Assembly: GCA_033239525.1 (NCBI GenBank)
Contig: BSYO01000025.1
Span: 6,234,001-6,298,000, forward strand
Length of the DNA: 64,000 nt
Source of the DNA: Nepenthes gracilis
Taxonomy: Eukaryota; Streptophyta; Magnoliopsida; Caryophyllales; Nepenthaceae
Reading direction: 5' to 3'
The translations under genes and the position numbers were made by a program. Under the pieces are notes generated by a model. That model had not been told where the DNA came from and ran no database searches. It saw only the letters and a program-made list of their open reading frames with translations. Of the stretch, positions 10,728 to 22,751 are shown piece after piece. The first letter of the stretch is position 1. Each line of letters starts with the position of its first letter.

Positions 10728-12566
10728 ATGTATACGAGTGGATCGCTCTCCGTTTCTTCCTTCTTTGATGATAGTAACTATGCCTATTGGAAGGTTCGGA
10801 TAAGAGCCTTCCTCAAATCAATTGATGAGCGGGGATGGGCGAGTACCCAAGCTAGATGGACTCCACCCAAAAGTGGTGATGAACTAAAAGTTCTGTCTTT
10901 GTGGTCAAAAGAAGAACTTGATGCCTGTAATTGGAATAGTAATGGATTACATGTTATTTTTATGGCTGTATCTCCCAAAGAGTTTAAACGGATTTCCATG
11001 TGTGAGATTTCTAAGGATGCATGGGATATACTAGAAATCACTCATGAAGGTACTAAATTGGTTAAAAAATCAAAATTGCAAATGCTCACTACAAGATTCG
11101 AAGAAATACGAATGAAAGATGACGAAACATTTGATGAATTCTATACTCAATTAAATGATATTGTAAACGCCACGTTTAATTTAGAAGAACGAATCCATGA
11201 TAACAAAATTGTTAGAAAAGTTCTTATGTCACTTCCTGAACGATTTAGACCTAAGGTCATTGTTATTGAAGAAAGTAAAGACCTTGATAAAATGATGATC
11301 GAAGAACTTGTAGGATTTCTTCAAACTTATGAGCACACACTTCCACAATCAAGAAAACAGAAATCAATTGCTTTAAAATCAAGTAGGGAAGAGAGAAATC
11401 GGAACTCCGATAAAGAATCGTGTAGCGATGATGATTTTTTATTATTTGTTAAGAATTTTAAAAAAAATTTAAAGAAAAATAACTCTTCATCAGAAAAACT
11501 AGATGTGGATTTAAAACGATCACATAAATTTGAGAAGAAAGACTAACGTGAAAGTAAGGACTCCAAATTGAAAACTACCTAAGGAGTTCAATGCCATGAG
11601 TGTAAAGGTTTTGGTCACTATCGTACTGAATGCCTAAACTTTAAACGTCAACAAGGTCAAGCCTTTAAAGCTAATGTCACCTTAAGCGATGACGAAGAAG
11701 AAGAGGTTGAAAAATGCTTTGAAGATGGTCCTGTCAAGTACATGGCTTTTGTGACCTCAATATGTGAGAATAATAAACATGTAGAAGCAAGTCTTAAACT
11801 ATCTGATGACTTCGAGAACGAGTAAGAATCTGAACTGTACGATCTTCAGGATGCTTATAATAAATTGTTTAAAGAATGTTTTCACGTTAAGAAAACGAAT
11901 GTCTCACTCAAACACAAACTGACAAAATTAGAAAAAGAAAAATTAGCTCTAAAGTCTGAGTTAGAGACAAAAGTACAAGAAATTGAGACCCTGAAAAGCT
12001 CCTTTACTAAAAAAATCACAACTCTTGAATCTAATCTTGAGGCTGCTCGCTCTGTTTTGAAACAATTTTCAAATGGATCCAAAAAATTGGACCATATTCT
12101 TGGGTTGGGAAAACTTAGAGGAAATAAAACCGGATTGGGTTACTCAGAAAATTTCTTAAATGCCAATGTTAAATCTAGGACTGTATTTGTTCGACCTACT
12201 TCAACACCAAGACGAAGTAGCATCTTGTCGAGCCACATTGATCAGTCGTCGAGAGTTTCCTAAGAGAAGTTGATCAATTTCCAAAAAGTTTGGAAACATC
12301 TGCATCAATCGGACGTCAAAACTAAATATGTTCCAACATGTCATAGGTGCGGCTTTATTGGCCATATTCGTCCCCATTGCCCCGTCTCATTACGTCAAAG
12401 TAAGTCTCAGCAACACTCTAAGATAGAGTATCTAATTCACCACATCCAACATCTAAATGATCAAGTGATAAACTTAAACAATGTCATCAAATATGGTAAG
12501 AAAATGTGGATCAAGAAGAGTGAGCTCCGTTACCCCTTGGCCATTCGTGACAAAAAGGGGGAGTAG
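10728..12566 (+). pseudogene. gag: Copia gag (UBN2-type) polyprotein, four in-frame stops
   Basis: The frame starts MYTSGSLSV and stays in one register to the stop at 12564, about 613 codons. It is broken only by TAA codons near 11544, 11580, 11823 and 12261. The first 200 residues match the plant DUF4219/UBN2 gag pattern (FDDSNYAYWKVRIRAFLKS at the N-terminus, then a long helical capsid-like part). A CCHC knuckle (C-HE-C-KGFG-H-YRTE-C) lies at 11592-11633. A Lys/Glu-rich coiled-coil-like segment spans about 11865-12080. A second knuckle (C-HR-C-GFIG-H-IRPH-C) lies at 12339-12380. No pol follows. The protein would package element RNA. All stops could be CAA-to-TAA changes, which is inference. 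Confidence 0.88.
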
Positions 12567-12997
12567 ATTTCTACTCTTCGGAAAGAGTGTTCTTGTTAGG
12601 GGGAGTCGTGTTATTCTTGTTAGGGGGGGTCATTATGTTTACTAGTTATGTTAGGGAGAGAGTTGTTAGTTTTGAGAGGGTGAGTTCTACTTAACCTTAA
12701 ATGCTATTTGTATTTCATTCTTCTGACTGCTGCATGTTAGTTTTCTTCTTCCATTGGTTATTTATATTATGCTATTTGTACTAATCATGTTTGCCCAGAC
12801 AATACCGTTACAGCATCACTGTAGCCGTCAGTGTATCAACACAACAGCGCTAGTGTAGATGTTTGCATTTGTGTATTGTCTTATTTATCTTTTTCACTAG
12901 GCGTAGATTTTTATATACACGGGTTCTATCTTGGTGGTTTCTGAACCCATACTTCTCTTGTCTTTATTTATTTTCTAGATTTTGTCACGTAATTACC
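12567..12997 (+). other. Post-gag leader to 3' LTR
   Basis: This is non-coding internal sequence where pol would be expected. It has several G-rich runs (GGGGGAG near 12550, 12600 and 12624) and T-rich stretches. The 63-codon frame at 12863-13054 runs into the 3' LTR and is not a gene. Confidence 0.6.
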
Positions 12998-13008
12998 AAA
13001 GGGGAGAT
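12998..13008 (+). other. Polypurine tract of the Copia element
   Basis: AAAGGGGAGAT lies immediately upstream of the 3' LTR start TGTTAGGG at 13009, the expected place for plus-strand priming. Confidence 0.75.
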
Positions 13009-14074
13009 TGTTAGGGTTGTTTTTATAATTGGCATATTATGTGACCGTATGTAATTTTTTTTGTTAGTGTCGGGTTATGCTTCATTGAAGTGCTGCATCA
13101 ACACATTCCAGTGGCTGCTTATTCTCGGATCGACATATGTACCGTGCTTGCTTCTCGCCTGATCCCGCTCGAGCCCAAAAACCAGAATGTCCCCGCTCAC
13201 CGTGCGCTCGATACCCGCTCGAGCCCAAAATTCAGAATGGTTCCCGCTCGTTGTGCGCTCGCTAGCCGCTCGAGCGCACGTAGGGTTTCTCTGAAAACCC
13301 TCCGTGCCCCCACAAGGCGCTCGAGCTACGCTTAGAGCGCCGATGCAATGGGCAAAAATTTTGAATGATTTTTTGCACCCTCTATAAATACATATCTTAT
13401 GTTCTTGAAACCCGAAGACGTCCAGAGCCTCTTCTGATATTGTTGGAGCCATTCTACTTGAGAGAAGAGCATTCCTCTTATTCTTTAATCTTGCTCCATT
13501 TGAGAAAATCGAACCTACTACGCTCTACATCGTTGTGCCTCATGTTCTCATGGCTTTTCTCTTCATTTCTCTATACCGTTTAAACTCTTCCATCTTTCTA
13601 CCTTCGTTGGAGACGTTGGTACATTGAAGAAGGAGATCCGATCGTGGTTGGCAATTCAAGTGGCACGAGAGGGAAGGTTGGCGCGAAGACGGGAAGGTGT
13701 CCGGTTCCATTACCTTGGGCAAATCCAAGGAGATCTTTGGTAGGGATCACAAGACGGGAGTAAGTCGGTTAGATTAGCGCGTCGTTACCACCCAGTCTGT
13801 AAGTTGATCTTCATAGTGCAATTCTTCGCTAGCCGTTGAAGCTCGGAGGGTTTTTCTCGATTACCATGGATATCGAATTTTTCCTTCGTCACTAAAAGTC
13901 GTGTCTTTTTTATTATTGCTCATCGTTATATATATTGTGCATGCTTGTTATCTCGTTAGCATTTAGAAATAAATATTCTTTACATGTATTGAATATTTAA
14001 TTTTTACTGTTTCCACTATTATTGCACGGGGTCGAAGCTTGATTGTTCACGTTAGCACAAAAAGTACTTTTTCA
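13009..14074 (+). repeat. Copia 3' LTR
   Basis: It is 1066 bp and collinear with the 5' LTR. It contains a TATA box at 13383-13390 and a cluster of CGCTCGAG motifs between 13195 and 13335. One of these is CCGCTCGAGCGC (13266-13277) followed by ACGTAGG, which closely matches a segment of the unrelated solo LTR at 25044-25062. Confidence 0.9.
13383..13390 (+). promoter_or_regulatory. TATA box, Copia 3' LTR
   Basis: TATAAATA lies in the 3' LTR at the position matching the 5' LTR box. Confidence 0.55.
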
Positions 14075-14113
14075 ATATGTATACTGGCAACCATCCCAGC
14101 AAAGAAGCAATCA

Positions 14114-16619
14114 GCCGACGGCAAGCTCTGTTACGCCAACAACTCCAACTACAAGAACGTCACCATGATTCGCAAAGGGGTCTTCCTCACTCCCGTCATC
14201 CTCCGTGAGTGCCGCCGCATCATTGCAGAGAGCGAGATTATGAAGGAAGATGACAACAACTGGCCGGAACCTGACCGTGTTGGAAGGCAGGAGCTTGAGA
14301 TTGTGATGGGTAATGAACATATCTCCTTCACTGCTTCCGAGATTGGCTCACTTGTTGATGTCCAGAGTAGCAAGGATCCTTAAGGCCTTCGTGTTTTCTA
14401 TTATCTTGTTCAGGTCAGTGCTTTAAAGCAATAATCAGTGAACTCTATTTGTTTATCTTCAGTAATTCATTACTTTGGCAATGATTGGTGTACCTCTGTT
14501 AGCCATTAGTTTTTCCCTTTCCTATACTTATAGTTTGCATATTCTAGGATCAAATACTTCTCATTGATTACTTTTTTTCAATGGAATTTCGCATAAATCT
14601 TATCCTTAAGAGTCTCTTACTTTATTTTGTGTATGTAGCAACAGAAATTTGGTTGACTTATTTGTGTTGGCATGCCAAAATTTTGTGCCAACCCTTCGAA
14701 TGCTTCAAGGCTTCTTTCAAGTGGCCCACTCCATTGCTAGGGAATTTTTACCTCCGTCTGTCCTTTATTTTCCATCCATAGACCATCACCAGGCTTTCAA
14801 CTTATTAATCAAAACTTGCCTACACCTTGTTAAGCCTATGCGCGCCAAAAGTCTTACTTCTCATTACAAGTCAATCTGTAATGCAAGAGGATCTGATTCA
14901 CTCCCCTGCTTCTTGTATATTAGACGTGTTTAACTAAATCTGACCATTCTTTTCCTGTAGTATCCATAGTAGGAATACTTCATTTAACGGCTTCTAGAAG
15001 GTAATTATAAGAGCTAGTTCTGTTATATTTCTAAATGGCTTTCCAAGAAAAGAAATTTCTCCTCTGTTCTCATCTCTCTCTGTCTAGCTTCTTTTGCAAG
15101 AGGATACCTTGAAGTTGCCACTTTTTGTATGCTTAGTTTTCTGCATCATTTTATTATTGTCTGACATAACATACTTCTTCAGCGAAAGTGCTGAGCTTCA
15201 TATTGTCGTAGGTCAAAAAAATTGGGGCTCAAGATGCTTTCCACTTAATCACCCCGTAGTCACATCATATTATAGCAGTTATTGATTAGCGCATGACTTT
15301 ATTAGCTGTAAAAATCTAAACATATGATGTGAGAGCCCGAGAGGCTCATCTTCAATCCAAGCATCTTTCAGATACCTAAATGTATCCCGTATGCTTCATT
15401 AGTGGAATTAAGCTATCCTTTCAAGCCCCTTTTAAGTTTGTCTGCAAAGAAATGCTAATCAACCTTCATGAAGTAGTTGCCTTCCATCCAAACCTTCAAC
15501 ACCTTAAATTGCTTCAAAGACTACCTTTCAAAGGTTTCATTCTCTACCTTAAGACATCCAAAACCATTTGTTTAGTAAGGCTTTGTTGAAAGCATCAAAA
15601 TCCTTGACTTCCAAACCTCTCCTTTCAACTGTGAGAGCAACAACCTAATTCATTCTATGGCAATCGTAAGAATCCCAAGAACTCCCTATAGTAATTTTTT
15701 AAAAAAATTTTGCATTCTACTGCTACTAAATCTTTTGGCTTCTGAAGGGGTATAGGTGGCAGTGACGAACATTTAGGTTCAAACTTTCTTCATACATAGC
15801 TTGTCACCTGACTGATCGTATCTTTCTCCACACAGCTAAGCTGTTTTATTATGAACTGTGGCATCACTTCCATATTCTGATGGCTTTATACTTGGAAGCA
15901 ATAGCCAGACTGAGGTTTTAGATGTGATTGTGTGCACCATCCAAAATTCTTGGTCGGGTTTTAATTGGATTTCCTAAGTTGCACACTAATTGCAGTGATG
16001 GGATTTCAACTTTCTCCATTGTTTTTTCCCCTTTTGTGCGGCAATCTTGCACGCCATAGTGATAGATGACTCTATCCATGATGCTCCTTGCAGTATGGTT
16101 TAGATGTATGTGCATGTTTTTGTAGATGTTGGAACTTAGTCTCTGTGGCTGAAATAGAATTTAGTCTTGCCTCAAGTCTTGAGTTGAAGAGTTTCCCGTT
16201 GTCTCTAGCTAAATAGTATTCTTAACATGCAATCAATTTTTTGTGGTTTGAGAGGTCATATATTGAAACATTTCATACCTAGAAACTGTGGGAATCGAAC
16301 ATAGATACGGATCTATGCAAAACAATTTTTATATTGAATTCATATTCACACAGAAGGGTCAAATTTCAGTTTAGTGCTAGAATTTAAGTCTTTGAAATTA
16401 TTAGATCACTCAGATGCTATATTTTATTTTGGGAGGAGGAGGTGCTATGCACTTATATTATATCTTTACCATGGCTGTATTTGCTATTTTCATAATTGTT
16501 TTCTATGAAGATGCATACGAATATCTCAGTGACGTTGTGCTGTTGATATGGTGTTGCAGGACCTGAAGTGTTTTGTTTTCTCTCTAATTTCACTACACTT
16601 CAAAATCAAGCCTATATAA
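14114..16619 (+). pseudogene. MAGO: MAGO NASHI homolog fragment (exon-junction complex), 5' end missing
   Basis: Two exons are recognisable. Exon a (14114-14413) encodes the conserved Mago core from [13 protein letters not shown] through [20 protein letters not shown] to [12 protein letters not shown], then GLRVFYYLVQ, and ends at a GT donor. Exon b (16560-16619) starts after TTGCAG and encodes DLKCFVFSLISLHFKIKPI and a stop. Mago is a small conserved protein that pairs with Y14 in the exon-junction complex. The N-terminal coding part is absent, with minisatellite and the Copia element lying there instead. The codon after KDP is TAA (14381-14383) where the family has Glu. A retained intron of about 2.1 kb indicates a DNA-level copy, not a retrocopy. 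The missing start and the nonsense codon make it a pseudogene. Confidence 0.92.
14414..16559 (+). other. Intron of the mago nashi fragment
   Basis: It begins GTCAGTG after CTTGTTCAG and ends GTGTTGCAG. It is T-rich, as is usual for a plant intron. It contains several short open frames (14581-14933, 15380-15589) without recognisable domains. No transposon ends or RNA genes were recognised inside. Confidence 0.75.
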
Positions 16620-16639
16620 GAGCCATGTTGTTCACCTCA

Positions 16640-16693
16640 GGACAATGGTCTCAGTAAAGCTTACTCGGACAATGGTCTCAGGAAAGCTTACTC
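16640..16693 (+). repeat. 27-bp tandem duplication
   Basis: GGACAATGGTCTCAG(T/G)AAAGCTTACTC is present twice head to tail (16640-16666 and 16667-16693) with one difference, in the probable 3' UTR of the mago fragment. Confidence 0.9.
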
Positions 16694-17422
16694 ATGGGAT
16701 TGCTCATGCATGGAAATGTACACCCATATCTATTATATCTTTGTCATGACCTCCAGAGAAATCATATTTGATGGTTTATGCTTTTACTCTAGCTGTCATG
16801 CTCAAATGCTTTTGAAATTCTGGAGTGCCGTTATGGTTATCCATGTCGTCCATCTCCACGTGTGGCGAGGTCTATTTGCTGAATTTACCTACTCAAATCT
16901 GCCTTTCATGAATTTGTATGTGGAAATTTATTGAAACTGTTCTTGAACGGATGCTGAAAAATGTAACTACTGACCCTTTAATCACATGCGAATTCGTAAA
17001 ACCAGTTGCATATAGAGAAGGTATGATTAGGAGCCATATTCTGTCAGTCACCTTGTTAGCGGATGAAAAGTATTAATATTACCGAACCCGCAAATACCAC
17101 CAAACCCGTACTAATATTTGCAGATGAGGGTCTACTTGTAATAATGGACAACTACGAGGACAGGAGGAAGAAATTGTTTGGAAGTTACTTTAAAGATTGT
17201 ATTTGGTTAATACCGAACTAGTATTGATTTGAGACCTAAGTAGCCAATTTTAAGTTTAAGTTTGAAGAGGCTCCCCGGCTAGTAATTTGAAGGGACACTT
17301 GAATATGATGATCAACCTAGATAGATAAGGGAGAATTGAAGGTTTGAGGTTAGTATACTTAGAGATAATTTTGGTACGACAAATTTAAGGATATTGATGT
17401 ATAATTGATATAGTAATAACTA
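16694..17422. other. No gene seen
   Basis: This is the sequence between the mago 3' region and a LINE. A 74-codon frame at 16710-16934 has no recognisable domain. I see nothing else that can be supported. Confidence 0.4.
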
Positions 17423-17437
17423 AGTGCTTAAATCTTT

Positions 17438-19373
17438 TTTTTTTTTTTGGTAAGTAAGTGATTTGGATTAATGGGAGAAAAATTTTTATAAGTAATAATT
17501 TATCTCTAAGTGTTTTTCCGACTTGGGGATAAACCATAACCACTAGGGCATGCTCCAAGCATATTGATACAACGAATGAAATCAACAGAAAAACAAAAAT
17601 GTTGGAATTCATGCACTACAAGCAAACCACTCTAACAACGGTAGAGCAGCTCCTAAATAAGTCATGCCAGTCCAAGGCATTATCGAAAATTGGCAACAGA
17701 AAATATCTATTCCCCCATTGCGGTATCAAACCAAAGTGGAGCTCCAAACTAGCCATGGGCCTTCCAGCTCCACTTGATGAACCAAAACCTGAACATCAGG
17801 CGCAACATCCATCATCGGTGCAACACCAACAATTCCAGCAGCATCTGATCATTATAACATTAACCGGACGCAGCAAGGGACACGGCACTGCCGAGTAGCA
17901 AATCAGCACTGCCACCTCCAGCAGAATCAGCAAACCAACCATTGTAGTAGAAGACTCCAATCATTCCTGCATTCAGAACTACCACAGGCAACGCGACCTC
18001 CATATCTTGGGCAGCAATATTCCAACTCCCACAGAGATCAAAGGAACTCACGGCCTGCTTCAACAGCAGCAGAAGATGATGCAGCAACCAAGAAATCTGC
18101 AGCAACAGAAAATCCTAGTCAGAAGTAGCACCCACAGCAATTTCCCCGAATAATTCATCCAGCAAAAGCTCCAACAAGACCCAGCTCCCTGTCATCAGCA
18201 GTACTCAAAGCTGCTGTTCCACCAACCGACCAACACATCATTTGGCAATTGGGAGAACAGGCCGCATTGATGAGGAGCAACATGAAACCGGAAGTTTCAA
18301 CACTAGATCCAGCTTGGCGACATCTATGATTAACAAACCTACTGCAACAGAACACAGCAAGCCATCAATCAATTGTCATCAGCAAAAAGGAATAGGCACC
18401 AGCAAGATTGACCATCCCAACCACCAGCGAACATTCCAACATCAGATCAGAAAACACATTGAACCATCCACTGCAACATCAACAGCAATGCACATCACCT
18501 AGGTCCTTTTACCCAGGACCAGCTACAGCAACCAGAACTCTTCAGCGGGAATGCCAGCTACATACTGAAAGGAAGATGATGTTCCATGGGAAACAGCATC
18601 ACATTGCAAGAGCCACAACATATTGCCTCTACGAGGAGAGAAGCAACAAAACTCACACCTTTCAGCAAACAAAGGAATACTCCTTATATTGCATCTCACT
18701 GCATATGCAAGCCTTATACAAATTGGTTTCAAACCAAAAAAGCTAATAACCCGCCTAGTCATATAAGGCAGCAGCAACTTAATTGACCAAAAGCAGGAGC
18801 TAAAACCAGAGGAAATATTAAAAACCAGGGCCCCCAAAACATAAAGAGGATACCCCAATAAAAAAAGACCCCATCAGCAGAGCCTAACAAAAGGAAAGAC
18901 CAACTAATTCACCTAAAACAAGGTGAAATCAGTTGCCATACCCCAGCATCAGTCAATGCAACTTCCATAACAGAAACAACAAAGCAGATTAGCTCCGGCC
19001 ACCAGACAGACAAATCCAGAATTTATTTGTTAAGAAGGACAAATTACCGTTCGAGTAACTCAGCCAGCAGACCAGCAACAGCAAAACAAAATTTGACAGC
19101 AGATCCTTAATCAAACCACTGGGGCACAGTCAGCTTCAAAATTCATCATGTACATGAGGAGCCAAGAGTGATTATGGAGAAGCCATGGCCAACAGCACAA
19201 TCACCCTAAAAGAGCCCCGCTCCAGTGGCCAATCCATAAGCAGCATTTATTTTCAGCCAATAAACACCATCAAAGGGCCAAGGCTCCCGAGGAAGCCTTA
19301 GGCTTTTTGGGTTTTTTCTTTTTCCGTGATTTTGATGGCTTCCAAGATTCACTCTCCAGTGCCATCACTCTCC
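17438..19373 (-). mobile_element. ORF1-only LINE family member, 5'-truncated
   Basis: The insertion is bounded by a perfect 15-bp target duplication, AGTGCTTAAATCTTT, at 17423-17437 and 19374-19388. On the minus strand it starts inside the ORF1 C-terminus and reaches the ORF1 stop at 19270-19272. A 3' UTR of about 1.8 kb follows directly, ending ACTTACTTACC plus poly(A). The terminal hairpin is CTAAGT 17506-17511 with ACTTGG 17521-17526. There is no reverse transcriptase between ORF1 and the 3' UTR, as in the three longer copies. Gln/Ser-rich open frames in the UTR on either strand have no domain. Confidence 0.9.
19270..19373 (-). pseudogene. LINE ORF1 C-terminal remnant
   Basis: The minus strand encodes the family's C-terminal signature: ESWKPSKS, a run of basic residues (RKKKKPKKPK), ASSGALAL, then a stop. 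It aligns with the ends of ORF1 at 58549, 53050 and 33198. Only about 34 codons remain because of 5' truncation. Confidence 0.8.
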
Positions 19374-19388
19374 AGTGCTTAAATCTTT

Positions 19389-20996
19389 AGATAGTTTGAA
19401 TCTTGTGATGATTAAGAAATGGATCCTAAGGAATGAGATGGAGTTTGTGATGACCTAATATTCGAAAGAAAATAAGGTAATGTTGCCCTATATAAAATAA
19501 AAGGTAATGTTGACTTTAGATGAATGACATGGGTTTCGAGGATAAAGAGATATCATAGGACAAGTCATGGATGCTTGAATATTTTATTGGGATTTTGGAA
19601 GCATATCTTGATTGGGGATAGTTTAGTCATAAGATTAGGGATTGTCTATATTCCATGGATTGGGTCGAATAGTAAGGAAGATAAGTACATGGGATTGAGG
19701 TTTCACAGTGATAGCACGAGTATAGAAATACTGTCTGCCATAATGAAAAGTATATGGGATTTTACATCTATTCATTAATCATCATATGGGTCATTATATC
19801 TAATGACTTCTAACTCAAAATATTTGCATTTATAGTTACTTTTTTTGACAGATAATAAATATCATAATTATAATTTTTCAGCAAGTTCATCCACTGACAC
19901 TACCTTATATTTATTTTTTTTCTATAAATATAAAAATTTTAAACTTTTATAGTCAAAATATACAATATTGATGCGTTTTGGGATTCAAATTTTAGACGAA
20001 TTTGGATTTGAGCTTCTAATCTCCTTACCCGGTTATTGTATTTGATTGAATAATAATCAGTATTTGACTGAGTTCGAATGTCTCCTCCTCTTTTGTCTAC
20101 GAGAGCCTCCTTTTATAATATTGGGACCATTGTGATAATGTTTATCCGTTTTGTCTGTTTATGTCCGTTCATATAATTTCCCTTGGATTAGGATGGACAA
20201 TTTTGGGTCTAATATGACTATCGGTTACAAGTTAAAATGTAAACCGAAATTAACTGCGGTGACTTGGCTTTGCGACAAATATGGCCTAGTCCATGTCAAG
20301 TACAGGATTACTTCAATATTGGGCCCCTTTCTTAATTGGTTCTTTCTATTTGGGCCAGTCCAGTCTCAACCTTGTTCATTAAATATATTTCTCTTTGTAC
20401 AAATAATACATCTATATTGTTAAATTAAAGACAAGTGTAACAAATTCTAAATCATGAGTATGATAATTTTATTTATATATTTTGAGTTGTTTTAATTTAT
20501 AGATAAATTTACAAATTTTTTGTCAGATTATTTTAAGATGTAATCCAATCCTTTTTTTTTTTTTTATAAATATTACAGTAGATTATAAACTTCTAATTTT
20601 CTAAAAAACCATCCAAATTGGTGCAAAAACCAATTAACTTTTTAATTCTAAAAAAATTAATTTAATCCTCCTTCCAATGAAACATGCTCCCTCTCACTGG
20701 ACTGGTTTCATCTCAACATCTTCGATTGTTGGTCTATACTCTCATTCCATTCTTTCCCTCCCCCCTTCTCTCCCCCACTACAATAATCCCGTTTTCTTTT
20801 CTCTGTTTTTTCCCATCAAATCAGCATTGAAAGCTTCACCATTTCATATATTTCACTTCCATCTACTCTTTAATGGCAGCTAACACTGACCTAATACTCT
20901 CTTAATTGTCATCGGCTTCTTCTTTTTTTCGTTGTGAAAGTGACGTGGCCATTTCTCCCTCCCCCCTTTTTTTGCCCTGAAGAAAAAGATATTTCA
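19389..20996. other. No gene seen; low-copy-looking DNA
   Basis: AT-rich DNA with short frames only (84 and 90 codons at 19524 and 20151, no domains). The last 300 bp contain pyrimidine-rich stretches (CCCTCCCCCCTTCTC near 20760) and lead into an ABCB first exon, so part of it may be an old promoter and 5' UTR. Confidence 0.45.
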
Positions 20997-21163
20997 ATGA
21001 CGGAAAGTAATGAGAGAAAGTCAATCCCGAAGGCAAAGAAGCATGAAGAGCAGACATTTCCGTTCTATCAGCTCTTTTCATTTGCTGATAAGTACGATTG
21101 GTTCATGGCTCTTTTATGCCTGCCTTCTTCCTATTGTTTGGCGAATTGGTTCACAGTTATGGT
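20997..21163 (+). pseudogene. ABCB (P-glycoprotein-type) transporter first-exon remnant
   Basis: The start ATG at 20997 opens a frame whose KHEEQTFPFYQLFSFADKYDW matches the N-terminus that precedes the first membrane span of plant ABCB transporters. Just after the DW codons (21096-21101) the frame shifts. In the next frame the sequence continues HGSFMPAFFLLFGELVHSY, the expected next segment of the same exon. A short out-of-frame deletion therefore removed the start of the first membrane helix. The exon ends at about 21163 with a GTAATAATT donor-like sequence. No further ABCB exons are found downstream in the window. Full ABCB proteins are about 1200-1300 residues, so this is a small genomic fragment. 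Confidence 0.82.
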
Positions 21164-22751
21164 AATAATTAATCTGATTTCAACACCATGATTTATCAAG
21201 TCTCTAAAAATTCAAAAAACTACCCATGATTTCAATTTTCCCAACATGAACAAACCATTCAAGTGCCATTTATATTTCCTCCTCTTTTTCTGGATTTTTT
21301 TATGCCCATTCCTCGTTACAAAAACTTTTAATTATATATATATATATATATTGTTTTAGTAATAAATTTAAAGATATGTAAATAATTATTAAATAAATAT
21401 TTTAACATTTAAACTTTAAAATAAAAACATAATAATAATAAAACTCTCACCCCCTGCTTTATGAGCCTCGTTTTTCCGTATCATTCCTCACATCCTTGCC
21501 CAAACAACCCTCAGCCATCTCTCCTTCCTCTCATTTCTCTCGAAGCTTCCTGAGAAATTCGCTTCTTCCTTCAACCATTTCCCAAACCCTCGGCTTCCTC
21601 ACCAACGCTTCTTATCTTCCCTCCTAACTGGTTCCTTCCTCGACTCTCAGTGAAAGCACAGAGGAATCGAAGTAGGGGGCATCGAAGCAACTATCCTTGC
21701 TGTTGACTACTTCTATCGTTGCTAGATGCGATGGTTGGAAGAGCTGTGGATGGACGCTGCGATAAGGTGCCTCTAACATTGTCACCATTGCTGAGTTGAT
21801 GCTCTGATTTCAGCTACCGAAATTGAAATCAGGCAACTGATTCTCCTATTTTACATACTTATTCGCAAGTGTCTCCCCTTACTTTCACTGTCTCCTCTAA
21901 TTGCAAGTAATATTCATATTTTGCAAGTAAATTCCTTTCTTTGCAAATAATCTTGCTTTATTTTGAAATATATCTGCTCCTCCCCTCTCTCAAATTTCAT
22001 TGATGCTGTGAATTTGTGATGCATGCGGAGATTTTTGTGGAAATCGATTATGAAAGTGGAATCGGGAAAGAGAGCTCCGCTCTCTGTTTCGACGTCCGGT
22101 AGTTTCAGTGTTGCTTGTTGGTAATGCATATAATAATTTATAATTATAGGTGTATATTTATAGTTATTTTAGTATTTTATAGCAAATAATTATAGGTATT
22201 GTAAACTTTCAAGAATTGACTCTTAATTTGAATATATTACTTGGTCGTAGAGTTTCGATGGTGATAGCTGGCAACTAAATCTGCTTCCTCAGGTGTCATT
22301 TGATTTATTTTTACGGGATCTCATGAAATGATTTTAGATGACTAGTATTTTTTGTGACCATCGTTTTTCGGGTGGAATTCGTTCTTAACGCTTCGATTGA
22401 CTTTATAGAAAACTGTTGCTGCCTTAAAAAGTAACTTGTTGGAGTTGTTTATAGTGACAACATTCTCGAATCTTCCTCCACTAGAGAGGATTCCCCCAAA
22501 ATTAGGCAATTAATTTAAGGCCGGTGCTCTCTTCTTGCCGTCTTTCTTTTTTCTTGCTTTTAATTGCATCTTGTAGACATTTTTGCTAGATAGAAATGTG
22601 TATATTATATCTTCTTTTATTTTCTTTACTTTTTGCTAGATTATGTCTACATTTAGGCTAATTTACTTTCCATCTATGACAATGGTATCACTATATTTGG
22701 AATACTAAACTATCGTAGCATCATAATTAGAGGCATACGCAGGATCACTGG
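21164..22751. other. No gene seen
   Basis: This holds possible ABCB intron followed by AT-rich DNA. There is a (TA)n tract at 21332-21352 and a C/T-rich stretch at 21450-21640. The 71-codon minus-strand frame at 21914-22129 has no recognisable domain. Confidence 0.4.
21332..21352. repeat. (TA)n microsatellite
   Basis: About ten TA dinucleotides lie in intron-like or intergenic DNA. Confidence 0.85.

Larger units (their letters stand above)
9686..14074 (+). mobile_element. Non-autonomous gag-only Copia LTR retrotransposon
   Basis: This element runs from LTR to LTR, with a 5' LTR at 9686-10684 and a 3' LTR at 13009-14074. Both start TGT(G/T)AG and end in CA. A primer-binding site resembling the initiator-Met tRNA complement starts two bases after the 5' LTR. 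A purine tract AAAGGGGAGAT precedes the 3' LTR. The flanking 5-mers are AGATG and ATATG, a target duplication with one mismatch. The internal region is only about 2.3 kb and holds a gag frame with two CCHC knuckles. No protease, integrase, reverse transcriptase or RNase H motif is present, so transposition would need enzymes from another Copia. Confidence 0.92.

Noticed and set aside
14649..14933. 94-codon frame in the mago intron as an extra exon or gene
   Set aside because: It has no recognisable domain and lies inside a well-bounded GT...AG intron.
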